Assembly: GCA_903835065.1 (NCBI GenBank)
Contig: CAILLO010000001.1
Location: 62,001 to 126,000, forward strand
Direction: 5' to 3'
Length of the DNA stretch: 64,000 bases
Source of the DNA: an uncultured Eubacteriales bacterium
Lineage (GTDB): Bacteria > Bacillota > Clostridia > Saccharofermentanales > UBA5734
Below are positions 34,734 to 45,249 of the stretch, piece after piece (the first letter of the stretch is position 1; every line of letters starts with the position of its first letter). The position numbers and the translations under genes were made by a program. The notes beneath the pieces were generated by a model. That model ran no database searches and was not told where the DNA came from. It was given only the letters and a program-made list of their open reading frames with translations.

Positions 34734-34988
34734 TCACTTGCGGATTTCGAGCTTCTCGATGATCGTGCGGTAGCGGTCCATGTCGATGCGCTGCAGGTAG
34801 TTCAGGAGACCCCTGCGCTGACCGACGAGCATCAGCAGGCCACGGCGTCCGTGGTAATCCTTCTTGTGCTCCTTCAGGTGCTCGGTGAGGTGGTTGATCC
34901 TCTCCGAAAGGATCGCGATCTGCACTTCGGGGGATCCGGTGTCGCCCTCGTGTAGGGCGAAGTTCTTGATCGTGGCGGCCTTGTCCAT
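34734..34988 (-). CDS. rpsO: 30S ribosomal protein S15
   Basis: An 84-residue protein, about five residues shorter at the N terminus than the usual 89. Signature [29 protein letters not shown] and [20 protein letters not shown] are intact. S15 binds the 16S central domain and often represses its own mRNA. The ATG at 34988 has GGAAGGATGG upstream. A promoter about 90 nt upstream leaves a leader long enough for autoregulation. The rpsO-pnp order is conserved across bacteria. Confidence 0.95.
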   Translation of the reverse strand: MDKAATIKNFALHEGDTGSPEVQIAILSERINHLTEHLKEHKKDYHGRRGLLMLVGQRRGLLNYLQRIDMDRYRTIIEKLEIRK

Positions 34989-35079
34989 TCGTGTCCATCC
35001 TTCCTTCTTTGACGGTTCCATCGACTGCGTGCGGGGTCGGACGATCCTCGGACCCGGTCGACGGCGATTCCAACGAGTA

Positions 35080-35108
35080 AATCTAGCACATGGCGTCCGG
35101 ATTTGCAA
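35080..35108 (-). promoter_or_regulatory. Promoter of rpsO-pnp
   Basis: Minus-strand TTGCAA (35103-35108) and TAGATT (35080-35085), spacer 17 bp, overlapping the end of the TSCPD gene. The leader to the S15 ATG is about 85 nt. Confidence 0.6.
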
Positions 35109-35367
35109 GACGAGCGGCCTCCACGGCCTCCTCGACCGCCCTGGCCAGCTGGTCGGCGCAGGAGGTTTTCCGGTGCCCGCAGCGGATTCCCTTGAGGAGT
35201 CCGACGAGCCGGTCCGCCTCCATCCCCTCCACGAGAACGCCGATCGCCTTCAGGTTGCCGCTGCACCCGGAATGGAAGACGGCATGCCGGACGCGGCCGT
35301 CCTCGAGGTCGAACTCGATCCGCTCGGAGCAGGTGCCGACGGGCATGAAGGTCCGCTTCGTCTTCAC
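35083..35367 (-). CDS. TSCPD-domain protein (TIGR03905-like)
   Basis: A 94-residue protein matching the small TSCPD-domain family, related to the C-terminal zinc region of B12-dependent ribonucleotide reductases. Cysteines are at 13 (GTCSERIEF), 35 (FHSGCSGN), 63 (GIRCGHR), 70 (TSCADQL) and 94; spacing suggests a metal site. Function is unknown. The start is GTG at 35367, overlapping the upstream purM-like stop as GTGA, with AGGAG 12 nt upstream. The tight coupling hints at a linked role, perhaps in nucleotide metabolism, but this is speculative. Confidence 0.83.
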   Translation of the reverse strand: MKTKRTFMPVGTCSERIEFDLEDGRVRHAVFHSGCSGNLKAIGVLVEGMEADRLVGLLKGIRCGHRKTSCADQLARAVEEAVEAARLANPDAMC

Positions 35368-36536
35368 GCGTAGACATGCTCCTCGCCGCTGTCGCGGACG
35401 ACCACACGGTTCCTGCCGTCCGGCGAGGCCTCGACATGCCCGACGATCTTCGCTTCGATCCCGTGCCGGCCTGCGGCGGCGACCGCCACCGACGCATCGG
35501 ACGGGTCGCAGTAGGCTTCCAGGCGATGACCCATGTTGAATACCTGGTACATCTCCCCGTGGTCGATGCCGCCCGATGCGCGGATCGCCTCGTAGACCGG
35601 GGGCGTCGGGAACAGCGAATCCTTGACGTAGGTCAGTCCGCGGCCGAAGTCGCGGGCCTTGCCGAGACCGCCGCCCGTGCAGTGGATCAGCGCGTGTGTC
35701 AGGCCCGGATGCATTCCCAGCAGGTCGCGCACGACCGGTAGGTACGTCCTCGTCGGCGAAAGCAGCGCCTCTCCGACCGTCATCCCGGAGCCGGGCAGCC
35801 GGTCGTCGACGAAGTATCGACCGCAGTAGGCGTCTTCCTTGGCCATCGTGTCGGAGAAGCTCTCCGGACAGCGGTCGCGGTATTCCCCGCGCAGCAGGAG
35901 GTGGCGGGCAGCCGTGAGGCCGTTGGAGCCCATGCCCGAGTTTTCCGCGTGTTCGTACGAGGCCTTTCCCGTCGAGGCGAATCCGACGATCGCATCCCCG
36001 GGTCGAATGGAATCTGTCGTCAGGACGTCCTGACGACGCATCCGTACGACGATCGTCGAATCGACGATCAAGGTGCGCACGAGGTCTCCGACGTCGGCCG
36101 TCTCCCCGCCCGTCATCTCGATGCCGATGCCGAGCGTCCTGAGCTTCTCCAGGAAATCCTCGTATCCGCCGATCACGGCCGCGACGCAGGCCCCGTCGAC
36201 GCGGTGGGCGTTGCGACCGATCGTGTTGGACAGCAGGAACCCGCCGACCGCGCCGATGCAGGCCAGGTCGTCGGTGTTCATCACGACGGAATCCTGCGCG
36301 ATACCCCGGAACCACTCCAGGGAGCCGGTCTCGCGGTACATGAGGAATGCGGCGGACGATTTCGTGCCGGCGCCGTCGGCGTGGACCGCGATGCACCGGT
36401 CCGGGTCGCCGGCGATATCCTCGACGACCTTGCAGAAGGCTCCCGGTACGAGTCCCCTGGACTGCCCGGAAACGGCTTTCTTCACGTCGTCCTTGGTCGG
36501 CGAGACGCCTCTGCGGAGATAGGCTTCCGAAGTCAT
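35364..36536 (-). CDS. PurM-like AIR synthase (Bacteroidetes-type phosphoribosylformylglycinamidine cyclo-ligase)
   Basis: A 390-residue member of the AIR synthase/PurM ATP-grasp-like fold. It starts EAYLRRGVSPTKDDVKKAV, then HADGAGTKSSAAFLMYRETGS (nucleotide-binding DGAGTK), GIAQDSVVMNTDDLACIGA, TGGETADVGDLVRTLIVDST and GMGSNGLTAARH. As I recall the families, this sequence type is the one used as PurM in Bacteroidetes and differs from the SYKDAGVD-type PurM of most Firmicutes. The AIR-forming reaction is therefore the best guess. AGGAGGACGA precedes the ATG at 36536. It lies just after the RNase P RNA gene and is coupled to the TSCPD gene. Confidence 0.82.
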   Translation of the reverse strand: MTSEAYLRRGVSPTKDDVKKAVSGQSRGLVPGAFCKVVEDIAGDPDRCIAVHADGAGTKSSAAFLMYRETGSLEWFRGIAQDSVVMNTDDLACIGAVGGFLLSNTIGRNAHRVDGACVAAVIGGYEDFLEKLRTLGIGIEMTGGETADVGDLVRTLIVDSTIVVRMRRQDVLTTDSIRPGDAIVGFASTGKASYEHAENSGMGSNGLTAARHLLLRGEYRDRCPESFSDTMAKEDAYCGRYFVDDRLPGSGMTVGEALLSPTRTYLPVVRDLLGMHPGLTHALIHCTGGGLGKARDFGRGLTYVKDSLFPTPPVYEAIRASGGIDHGEMYQVFNMGHRLEAYCDPSDASVAVAAAGRHGIEAKIVGHVEASPDGRNRVVVRDSGEEHVYA

Positions 36537-36580
36537 TCGTCCTCCTGCGGATCCCTGGCCGTCCTCCTGGCGGAAAGGTC

Positions 36581-36934
36581 GCCTTCCGAGCGGACCTGTA
36601 AGCCGGGTTCTGTCTTGAACAGCCATCTGTCTACGCCTGCTGTTCCCAGCAGGCTCCAGCCACCTCCCCGGGACCGGCGGGCCGCCGTAAGTCCCTCCAC
36701 GGTGTTGCTCCAGGTGGGGTTTGCATAGCCGGCGCGTCGCCGCGCCGCTGGTGAGCTCTTGCCTCGCCTTTCCACCCTTGCCGGCCTTGCGGCCGGCGGT
36801 ATCTCTCTGTTGCACTGTCCTTGAAGTCGCCTTCACCGGGAACTGCCCGGCACCCTTGCCCTATGGAGCCCGGACTTTCCTCGTGCGGGGCCTTTCGGCA
36901 CTCCGCCCGCGGCTGTCCGGTCCGCTCGGAAAGC
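36581..36934 (-). ncRNA. rnpB: RNase P RNA, type A
   Basis: The catalytic RNA of RNase P, about 354 nt. The ends pair in P1: 5' GCTTTCCGAGCGGACC with 3' GGTCCGCTCGGAAGGC. Conserved elements in order are GAGGAAAGTCCGGGCTCC (CR I/P4), GTGCAACAGAGAG (CR II/III region), GCAAACCCCACCTGGAGC (CR IV) and ACAGAACCCGGCTTACAG (CR V). The architecture fits type A rather than the Bacillus-type B. Its own promoter lies inside trmK, and the trmK stop codon lies inside this RNA. It matures the 5' ends of tRNAs. Confidence 0.95.
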
Positions 36935-37645
36935 ATACTCATTATATGTCAGGGCATCGATCCGGGCAATCAGCGCCTGCCGTTCCGAGAATCCGGTCCG
37001 GTCCTCGGGTCCGTCCGACCGGGAAAGACCCCGGCATTCCTTCTCGAGCCGGCGACGGATCCAAGCCGCATATTCCTTGAGGAGCGCCGGACGCCGTGCG
37101 AGCAGGTCCCGCCCCAGCAGCGCCTCCAGCTCGTCGAGGACGGGCTCGGGGCGTTCCTGCGGGTCCAGGGGCCTGCATCGCAGCGCGATGTAGAACCGGC
37201 CTGTGTCGCGCACCAGGTCTTCCCTCTCCACGAGGAACCATGACCGCTGGAGGAATCGACGAAGGTCGGGCAGCGACTTCATCGGCTGCAGCACGAGCAT
37301 CCGTGCGGAATGGGCCGCGGTCGGGCTGCGGTCCAGGATGTCGGCGGTCTCGAGGCCGCCGAGGCCAGCGACCACGACGACGTCGTCGCGGGTGCACGCC
37401 AGTCCTTCCAGACCGTCCGCGATCTCCATTGCGATCCGGTCGGACAGGCGCGCCCGGGCGACGTTCCTCCGCGCAACGGCGACAGGACCGGGACGCAGGT
37501 CCCGGGCCAGTGCCTTCGCGCATCGTCCGGCCGCGACGAGGGCGATCGGAAGCAGGGCATGGTCGGTGCCGACGTCGATCAGCCGCCGGCAGTCCGGCAC
37601 AAGGCCGGCCACGGCGGCGAGCCGGACGGACAGCGTCGGCGGCAA
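36833..37645 (-). CDS. trmK: tRNA (adenine-N1)-methyltransferase TrmK
   Basis: A 270-residue SAM-dependent methyltransferase making m1A22 in tRNA. The SAM-binding motif is RLIDVGTDHALLPIALV (about 20-36); VVVVAGLGGLETADIL and LQPMKSLPDLRRFL are family-typical. The start is TTG at 37645 with GGGAGGA 9 nt upstream, just after the rpoD stop, the rpoD-trmK order common in Firmicutes. Oddly the frame has no stop before rnpB: the last 33 or so codons (from about AFRADRT) are encoded by the 5' domain of the RNase P RNA and the frame ends at 36833. The tail is therefore not family-like. Confidence 0.88.
   Translation of the reverse strand: MPPTLSVRLAAVAGLVPDCRRLIDVGTDHALLPIALVAAGRCAKALARDLRPGPVAVARRNVARARLSDRIAMEIADGLEGLACTRDDVVVVAGLGGLETADILDRSPTAAHSARMLVLQPMKSLPDLRRFLQRSWFLVEREDLVRDTGRFYIALRCRPLDPQERPEPVLDELEALLGRDLLARRPALLKEYAAWIRRRLEKECRGLSRSDGPEDRTGFSERQALIARIDALTYNEYAFRADRTAAGGVPKGPARGKSGLHRARVPGSSR
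36941..36969 (-). promoter_or_regulatory. rnpB promoter within trmK
   Basis: Minus-strand TTGCCC (36964-36969) and TATAAT (36941-36946), spacer 17 bp. The predicted start is 6-7 nt downstream, coinciding with the 5' end of P1 of RNase P RNA. The TATAAT encodes Tyr-Asn of TrmK. Confidence 0.77.
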
Positions 37646-37658
37646 GGGCGGGTCCTCC

Positions 37659-38732
37659 CTAGTCCAGATAGTCCTTCAACTTCTTACTGCGGCTCGGGTG
37701 GCGCATCTTGCGCAGCGCCTTCGCCTCGATCTGGCGGATCCGCTCGCGGGTCACGTTGAACTCGCGTCCGACCTCCTCCAGCGTGCGGGCGCGACCGTCG
37801 TCGAGCCCGAACCGGAGGCGCAGGACCTTCTCCTCGCGGGACGTCAGGCCCTTCAGGACCTCCATGAGCTGCTCCTTGAGCAGGGTGAAGGCGGCCTGGT
37901 CGGCCGGGGACGGGGCGTCCTCGTCGGGGATGAAGTCGCCGAGGTGGCTGTCCTCCTCCTCGCCGATCGGCTTTTCGAGGGAGACCGGCTCCTGGGAGAT
38001 CTTCATGATCTCGCGGACCTTCTCCACGGTCATGCCCATCTCCTTGGCCAGCTCGTCGGCCTCGGGCTCGCGGCCGAGCTCCTGGATCAGACCGCGCTGG
38101 ACGCGGATCAGCTTGTTGATCGTCTCGACCATGTGCACCGGGATGCGGATCGTGCGGGCCTGGTCGGCGATCGCGCGGGTGATCGCCTGGCGGATCCACC
38201 ACGTCGCGTAGGTGCTGAACTTGTAGCCCTTCGTGTGGTCGAACTTGTCGACGGCCTTGATCAGGCCGAGGTTTCCTTCCTGGATCAGGTCGAGGAACTG
38301 CATGCCTCGGCCGACGTAGCGCTTCGCGATGCTGACGACCAGGCGGAGGTTCGCCTCGCACAGGCGGTTCTTCGCTTCGGTGTCGCCCTCGAGCATCGCC
38401 ATCGCGAGCTCCTTCTCCTCGTCCGCCGTCAGGAGGGGCACCTTGCCGATTTCCTTCAGATACATGCGGACGGGGTCGTCGATCCCGATCCCGTCGACGC
38501 CGGCCAGGTCGATTTCCGCTTCCGGCGCGGGCGTCTCCTCGGCGTCGGACGTGTCCGGCACGACCTCGATGCCCATCGATTCGAGCTTGTCGAAGATCTT
38601 CTCGGTCTGCTCGAGATCGACGTCGGACGACTCCGCCGCGCTCATCACCTCCCGGTAGCTGATCCGGTTGCCGTTCGCCTTGGCCTTGTCGACGATCTCG
38701 CTCAGCAGGCCCTTCTTCTTTTCCGTCGCCAT
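37659..38732 (-). CDS. rpoD: Primary RNA polymerase sigma factor RpoD/SigA
   Basis: A 357-residue vegetative sigma factor. Region 1.2 is [26 protein letters not shown]; region 2 has [57 protein letters not shown] in pieces; region 3 has [14 protein letters not shown]. Region 4 has [17 protein letters not shown] and the helix-turn-helix [27 protein letters not shown]. Region 1.1 is short, as in Gram-positive SigA. The promoters listed here (TTGACA/TATAAT) fit its specificity. It follows dnaG by 40 nt, the conserved dnaG-rpoD macromolecular-synthesis pair. Confidence 0.98.
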   Translation of the reverse strand: MATEKKKGLLSEIVDKAKANGNRISYREVMSAAESSDVDLEQTEKIFDKLESMGIEVVPDTSDAEETPAPEAEIDLAGVDGIGIDDPVRMYLKEIGKVPLLTADEEKELAMAMLEGDTEAKNRLCEANLRLVVSIAKRYVGRGMQFLDLIQEGNLGLIKAVDKFDHTKGYKFSTYATWWIRQAITRAIADQARTIRIPVHMVETINKLIRVQRGLIQELGREPEADELAKEMGMTVEKVREIMKISQEPVSLEKPIGEEEDSHLGDFIPDEDAPSPADQAAFTLLKEQLMEVLKGLTSREEKVLRLRFGLDDGRARTLEEVGREFNVTRERIRQIEAKALRKMRHPSRSKKLKDYLD

Positions 38733-38772
38733 CCTTGCTCCTTCCGCATCCGCGCGATCCGCGGCGCTTTGT

Positions 38773-40623
38773 CTATTCGGGGTTCTTCATCTCCGAGAGT
38801 CTTCTCGTCAGCGTCAGCAGTTCGTTCTTCAGGTCCGGCAGATCCGGCGGGGCGGGCTCGCGGGCGATCCGGGCCGCGATCTCCTCGCGCCGGGCGCGCA
38901 GCCGCGTCCTGCGGGCGCGGACCAGGTGCTGCCGGGCCATCAGGACCGCATTGTCGAAATCGGACGTCTCGCCGAGGGTCATGCAGGCCTTCGCGGCCAA
39001 CGCGGTCACCGGGTGCCCGAGCAGCGTCAGGCCCTCCGAAAGGGTCAGCATCTCCGAGACGCCGCACCGGCCGGCACGGACGGCGTCGGTCACGGCGGAC
39101 GCGAAGGACCGCATCGCCCCCTCCGTGAAATCCTCCGGGACCGGCGGATCCGGCATTGCGGCCAGGAGTCCCGGCACGGTTCCGACCATGCAGGTCAGGA
39201 GGAATTCCTCCTTGGTCGCCTGGGCGCCGGTAACGGACGCGTCGGGAGCGTCCTCCTCCTCGGCGAAGGCGTCCGCGCCCGGCGGATTCCTGGCTTCGGA
39301 CGCAGCGGGCCGGTCGGGCTTCTTCCCGGAGCGCCGCCGTTCGGTTTCCTGCATCACGCTGTCGGGCGAGATGCCGCACCGTTCGGCGACCTTGTCTGCG
39401 TAGAGCTCGCGGACGATCGCGTTGGGCTCGGCCGCGAGGATGCGGCAGGCCTCGTCCTGGTAGGAGAGGATATCCAGCTGGCCGTCCTTCGTCGTCTTCC
39501 GTTCGGCGACGAGCAGGCGGAAGTCCATCAGCGGCAGCGCCTTGTCGATCAGAGCGCGGAAGGTCTCCGGTCCGTTGCGGCGGATGAACTCGTCGGGGTC
39601 CTTCCCTTCCGGGACCTGGAGCACGGTGACGCGGCAGCCCTTGGCGGACAGGATGTCGAGCCCGCGAATCGCGGCGGCCTGGCCCGCGGCGTCGGAGTCG
39701 TACGCGATCACGATCTCCTCGGCGTACTTCCGGAGCGTCGTCGCCTGGGCGTCGGTCATCGCCGTGCCGAGCGAGGCGACGGCGTTGTCGACGCCGGCCT
39801 GGTGCATCGAGATCGCATCCATGTATCCTTCGACGACGATCAGCTTCTTCTCGCGGCTCGACTTCGCGAGGTTCAGGGCGAAGAGCTGGCGGCCCTTCGT
39901 GTAGATCGAGGTCTCGGGAGAGTTGATGTACTTCGGCATGCCGTCGTCGAGGACGCGGCCTCCGAAGGCGACGATCCGGCCCATCACGTCGAGGATCGGG
40001 AACATCAGGCGCCCCCGGAAGAGGTCCGTCATGCTCCCGCTGGTCCGCTTCGTGAAGAGTCCCGACTTGCCGAGCAGCTCGTCGTCGTATCCCTTCGCCC
40101 GGAGGTGGTGGTGCAGGCCCTCCCATTCGTCCGGCGCATAGCCCAGTCCGAACTTCCGGGCCGTCGCGGGCTGGATCCCTCGCCTCTCGAGGTATTCCCG
40201 GGTCCTGCGGCCGCCCTCGTCCAGGAAGGACCGGTAGAAATAGCGGGCCGCCTCGGTCGAGACCGCGTACAGGGACTTGTTGAGCTCGGAGCGCCGGCGG
40301 TATTCGTCGTCCTCGGGCTCCGGCAGGCGGATCCCCGCGCGGTCGGCCAGCAGGCGCAGGGCGTCGAGGTAGCCGACCTTCTCGATGTCCTTCACGAAGC
40401 CGATCACGTCGCCGCCCTTGTTGCATCCGAAGCAGTAGTAGATCTGCTTGGTCGGCGAGACGCTGAAGGAAGGCGTGTTCTCGCTGTGAAACGGGCACAG
40501 GCCGAAGTAGTTCTGGCCGCTGCGCTTGTCCAGGTGGACATGCTGCTCCACGACGGAGACGATATCGTTCCGCGCCTTGATCTCCTCGACCAGGGTATCG
40601 GGAATCAGACGACCGGGCGTCAT
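38773..40623 (-). CDS. dnaG: DNA primase DnaG
   Basis: A 616-residue replication primase. The N-terminal zinc finger has C43-H46 and C64-C67 ([12 protein letters not shown] and [11 protein letters not shown]). The Toprim catalytic core shows [11 protein letters not shown] and [11 protein letters not shown], and a variable C-terminal helicase-binding domain begins near 420. It makes RNA primers with the DnaB-type helicase. The ATG at 40623 is preceded by CGGAAGG. A 117-nt gap separates it from scfB; I could not find a convincing promoter there. rpoD follows. Confidence 0.97.
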   Translation of the reverse strand: MTPGRLIPDTLVEEIKARNDIVSVVEQHVHLDKRSGQNYFGLCPFHSENTPSFSVSPTKQIYYCFGCNKGGDVIGFVKDIEKVGYLDALRLLADRAGIRLPEPEDDEYRRRSELNKSLYAVSTEAARYFYRSFLDEGGRRTREYLERRGIQPATARKFGLGYAPDEWEGLHHHLRAKGYDDELLGKSGLFTKRTSGSMTDLFRGRLMFPILDVMGRIVAFGGRVLDDGMPKYINSPETSIYTKGRQLFALNLAKSSREKKLIVVEGYMDAISMHQAGVDNAVASLGTAMTDAQATTLRKYAEEIVIAYDSDAAGQAAAIRGLDILSAKGCRVTVLQVPEGKDPDEFIRRNGPETFRALIDKALPLMDFRLLVAERKTTKDGQLDILSYQDEACRILAAEPNAIVRELYADKVAERCGISPDSVMQETERRRSGKKPDRPAASEARNPPGADAFAEEEDAPDASVTGAQATKEEFLLTCMVGTVPGLLAAMPDPPVPEDFTEGAMRSFASAVTDAVRAGRCGVSEMLTLSEGLTLLGHPVTALAAKACMTLGETSDFDNAVLMARQHLVRARRTRLRARREEIAARIAREPAPPDLPDLKNELLTLTRRLSEMKNPE

Positions 40624-40740
40624 TCGGACCTTCCGAGTTTCTTCATGCTGTTGATTTCGACAAACGGAGCACGGTTTCCTGCAACCTCGGACAAATCAGC
40701 GCAATCAGCACGAACAGTCGGGATTGATGGAACGGATGGA

Positions 40741-42120
40741 TCAGAGGACCGGGGGTTCCTCCGCCTTGGCCGCCTTGAGCCAGAGCGCGCACTCGAGGCG
40801 CTTCTTCTGGAGTTCGCAGCCGATTCCGTACAGACCGTCGATGCTCCCGCTCGAATGGTAGGAATTCGCGGCGCAGCCACCGCTGCAGAAGTACCGCGCC
40901 CAACAGGAGCGGCATTCCTCCTTGTTCGGCACCAGCAGCTCCCGGAAGCGGGCGCGGAGACCCTGATCGAGGACGACTTCGCCGTCGTCCCCGGTCCGGT
41001 TCACGTTGCCCATCCGGAATTCCGGCAGGCCGACGAACTGATGGCAGGGGTAGACGTCGCCCTCGGGCGTGACGGCCACGTATTCGGCGCCGGCGCCGCA
41101 GCCCTTGATGCGCTTGAATGCGCAGGGGCCGCCCTCGAGGTCGATCTCGAAGTGGAAGAACCGTAGGGAGCTGCCGTTCTTGCAGGATTCGAGGCACTGG
41201 ACGGCGAGGCGTTCGTATTCCGCGAGGATCGCGGGGAGGTCCTCCTCGCGGATCGCGTAACTCGCCTCGGGCGGCGCGACGACGGGCTCGAGCGAGACGG
41301 GGCCGATGCCGAGGGACTCGATATGGGCGACGTCCGCTGCGAAGTCGAGGTTGTTGCGCGTGAAGGTGCCGCGGACATAGAACGGGCGGTCCCCGCGCTT
41401 CTCCGCGAACTCGCGGATTCTCTTCGCGACGCGTTCGTAGGAACCCTTGCCTCCCGCGAACGGCCGCATCCGGTCATGGGTCTCCGGACGACCGTCGAGG
41501 CTGAGGACGACGTTGTCCATGTGCGCGTCGAGGAAGTCGATGCGCTTCTCGTCGAGGAGAAGGGCGTTCGTGGTGACGGTCAGGCGGATCCGGTGGCCCG
41601 TCTCCTGCGCGCGGCGCTCGCAGTAGGCCGTCAGTTCCTCGACGACCCCCATGTTGAGCAGCGGTTCGCCGCCGAAGAAGTCGATGTCGAGGTTCCTGCG
41701 GCCCTTGGAGGCGCGGATCAGGAATTCGACGGCGTTCTTCCCGGTCTCGAGGTCCAGATGCACGCGTCGCCCCGTGCCGAAGTCGCCGGTTCCGGCGAAG
41801 CAGTATTCGCAGCGGAGATTGCAGTCGTGGCTGGCGTGCAGGCACATCGCCTTGATCGGCGAATCCTGCGGGTACAGGTCCTCGACGGCGGGCATCGCTG
41901 ATTCCGAGAACAGCGTTCCGTCCGCGACGAGACGGTCGATCTCGTCGGCGACTCCGGCCGTGTCGGCGTCGTCCGGAAGCGAACCGCCCGACGGTCGGAC
42001 GCCTCCGTTGGCGGCATAGGCCTCGAGCACGCGGACGCCGAGGTCGTCGAATTCGAAGAGCGAGCCGCTCTCGACGTCGAACGCGAGATTGCGCTGCAGG
42101 AGACGGAAGATGTAGACCAC
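40741..42120 (-). CDS. scfB: SCIFF peptide maturase, radical SAM/SPASM protein (ScfB)
   Basis: A 459-residue radical SAM enzyme that installs thioether cross-links in the six-cysteine SCIFF peptide (a ranthipeptide). An N-terminal RiPP-recognition region (about 1-75, MVYIFRLLQRNLAFDVESGSLFEFDDLG) precedes the cluster motif C100-C104-C107 in SHDCNLRCEYCFA; DFFGGEPLLN follows. The SPASM domain supplies cysteines in KGCGAGAEYVAVTPEGDVYPCHQ and ECRSCWARYFCSGGCAAN for auxiliary clusters. The start is GTG at 42120 with AAGGAGAA 8 nt upstream. The substrate gene scfA lies 107 nt upstream, with a hairpin between that would lower maturase expression. TIGR03974 describes this family. Confidence 0.95.
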   Translation of the reverse strand: MVYIFRLLQRNLAFDVESGSLFEFDDLGVRVLEAYAANGGVRPSGGSLPDDADTAGVADEIDRLVADGTLFSESAMPAVEDLYPQDSPIKAMCLHASHDCNLRCEYCFAGTGDFGTGRRVHLDLETGKNAVEFLIRASKGRRNLDIDFFGGEPLLNMGVVEELTAYCERRAQETGHRIRLTVTTNALLLDEKRIDFLDAHMDNVVLSLDGRPETHDRMRPFAGGKGSYERVAKRIREFAEKRGDRPFYVRGTFTRNNLDFAADVAHIESLGIGPVSLEPVVAPPEASYAIREEDLPAILAEYERLAVQCLESCKNGSSLRFFHFEIDLEGGPCAFKRIKGCGAGAEYVAVTPEGDVYPCHQFVGLPEFRMGNVNRTGDDGEVVLDQGLRARFRELLVPNKEECRSCWARYFCSGGCAANSYHSSGSIDGLYGIGCELQKKRLECALWLKAAKAEEPPVL

Positions 42121-42144
42121 GGGCTTCTCCTTCGCAGGAAAGAA

Positions 42145-42176
42145 GGGAGCGGACGGCGCCAGGCGCCTCCGCTCCC
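42145..42176 (-). terminator. Hairpin between scfA and scfB (attenuating terminator)
   Basis: Stem GGGAGCGGA (42145-42153) with TCCGCTCCC (42168-42176), extended by an inner GGCG/CGCC. On the minus strand it is followed by TTCTTTCC. It likely ends most scfA transcripts while letting some reach scfB. Confidence 0.65.
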
Positions 42177-42227
42177 CTATTCCGGCCGCGCGGGCGGCGC
42201 GCCGGGACCGACGTCACGCGGGCGGGT

Positions 42228-42374
42228 CTACTTCGAGACGCGCTCGCACTTCTGGTTGGCGACGGTGCAACTTGTCTTGCAGGCGGACTGGCAGGAGGTC
42301 TGGCATTCGCCGCAGGCCCTGCCGTCCGAGGGGATCCGGATCGAGGAAGTCGCGATCGTCTTCACGTGGGTCAT
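42228..42374 (-). CDS. scfA: SCIFF (six cysteines in forty-five residues) ranthipeptide precursor ScfA
   Basis: A 48-residue peptide, too short for routine gene finding. The leader is MTHVKTIATSSIRIPSDGRA and the core CGECQTSCQSACKTSCTV, ending ANQKCERVSK. Six cysteines (21, 24, 28, 32, 36, 43) alternate with serine/threonine. In studied homologues the maturase links cysteine sulfur to threonine; a C-x-x-x-C-type core matches. AAGGAGG lies 8 nt before the ATG at 42374. It sits between yajC and scfB, the neighbourhood described for this family in Clostridia. The biological role of SCIFF peptides is unsettled; links to quorum-like signalling have been proposed. Confidence 0.95.
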   Translation of the reverse strand: MTHVKTIATSSIRIPSDGRACGECQTSCQSACKTSCTVANQKCERVSK

Positions 42375-42402
42375 GTTCGGCCTCCTTCTGGGCTTCTGCG
42401 AT

Positions 42403-42741
42403 CTAGTCGGAAATCGGCTTGATCACGGTCGCGATCGCGCTCTTCTTGAACGTGATCTGGGTCTTCGAAGGACCGGTCGTGAGCGTGATCTCGTCGTCCT
42501 TGATGTTGTAGACCTTGCCGATCACGCCGCCGATCGTCACGGCGTCGTCGCCGACCGCCATGGTGTTGACGAGGTTCTTGAGCGCCTTTTCCTTCTTCCT
42601 CTGGGGCCTGATCAGCACGAGCCACATCACGCCGAACATCAGCGCGAAGGGCAGGACCAGTCCGAGAAGCTGGGTCGTGGCGTCGCCGGTGGCCGCGGTG
42701 GTCGGGGCGGCGGTCGCAAGGGAGAAGAGGGGATTGATCAT
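42403..42741 (-). CDS. yajC: Sec translocon accessory subunit YajC
   Basis: A 112-residue membrane protein. After an Ala/Thr-rich N terminus it has one transmembrane helix (about 25-46, LLGLVLPFALMFGVMWLVLIRP), then QRKKEKALKNLVNTMAVGDDAVTIGGVIGKV, the YajC signature. It associates with SecDF in protein export; secDF are not in the window. The start at 42741 is the last methionine before the helix; the longer frame is not family-like. It is flanked by tgt and scfA. Confidence 0.95.
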   Translation of the reverse strand: MINPLFSLATAAPTTAATGDATTQLLGLVLPFALMFGVMWLVLIRPQRKKEKALKNLVNTMAVGDDAVTIGGVIGKVYNIKDDEITLTTGPSKTQITFKKSAIATVIKPISD

Positions 42742-42876
42742 CGGGTTTTGCTCCTTCTTGAGGGGCGCCCGGAGGCGCATTGAAAACGGCTTTCTTGCCG
42801 ACAAGCATCATACCATTCGCAGGAGCCGGAGTGCAAGCCGGCACGATGGGCGCCGCCGTCCGGCCCGGATAAGGCC

Positions 42877-45135
<2,259 letters not shown>

Positions 45136-45142
45136 TCATGGT

Positions 45143-45171
45143 TTGACGGTGAAGTATAGCGGTGGTATCAT
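45143..45171 (+). promoter_or_regulatory. Promoter of dapA-dapB
   Basis: TTGACG (45143-45148) and TATCAT (45166-45171), spacer 17 bp. A leader of about 70 nt follows with no lysine-riboswitch features. Confidence 0.72.
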
Positions 45172-45249
45172 CGACGGAAATCCCAGAGTGCGCATGGAAT
45201 GGGCCTTTCCGGTTCGTCCGGGTCGAAGGTCCGCGAGGAGGGCGGGACC

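Noticed and set aside
40624-40740. Promoter or small gene in the scfB-dnaG gap
   Set aside because: TTGCAG and TTGTCG hexamers occur without a -10 at 16-18 bp; a short minus-strand frame starting MKKLGRSE has no SD or homology.
40741-42120. scfB as an anaerobic sulfatase-maturating enzyme or other SPASM protein
   Set aside because: The adjacent six-cysteine SCIFF precursor and the yajC-tgt-queA context fix it as the SCIFF maturase.
45172-45249. Lysine riboswitch in the dapA leader
   Set aside because: The leader is under 80 nt and lacks the conserved multi-helix core; far too short for the L box.
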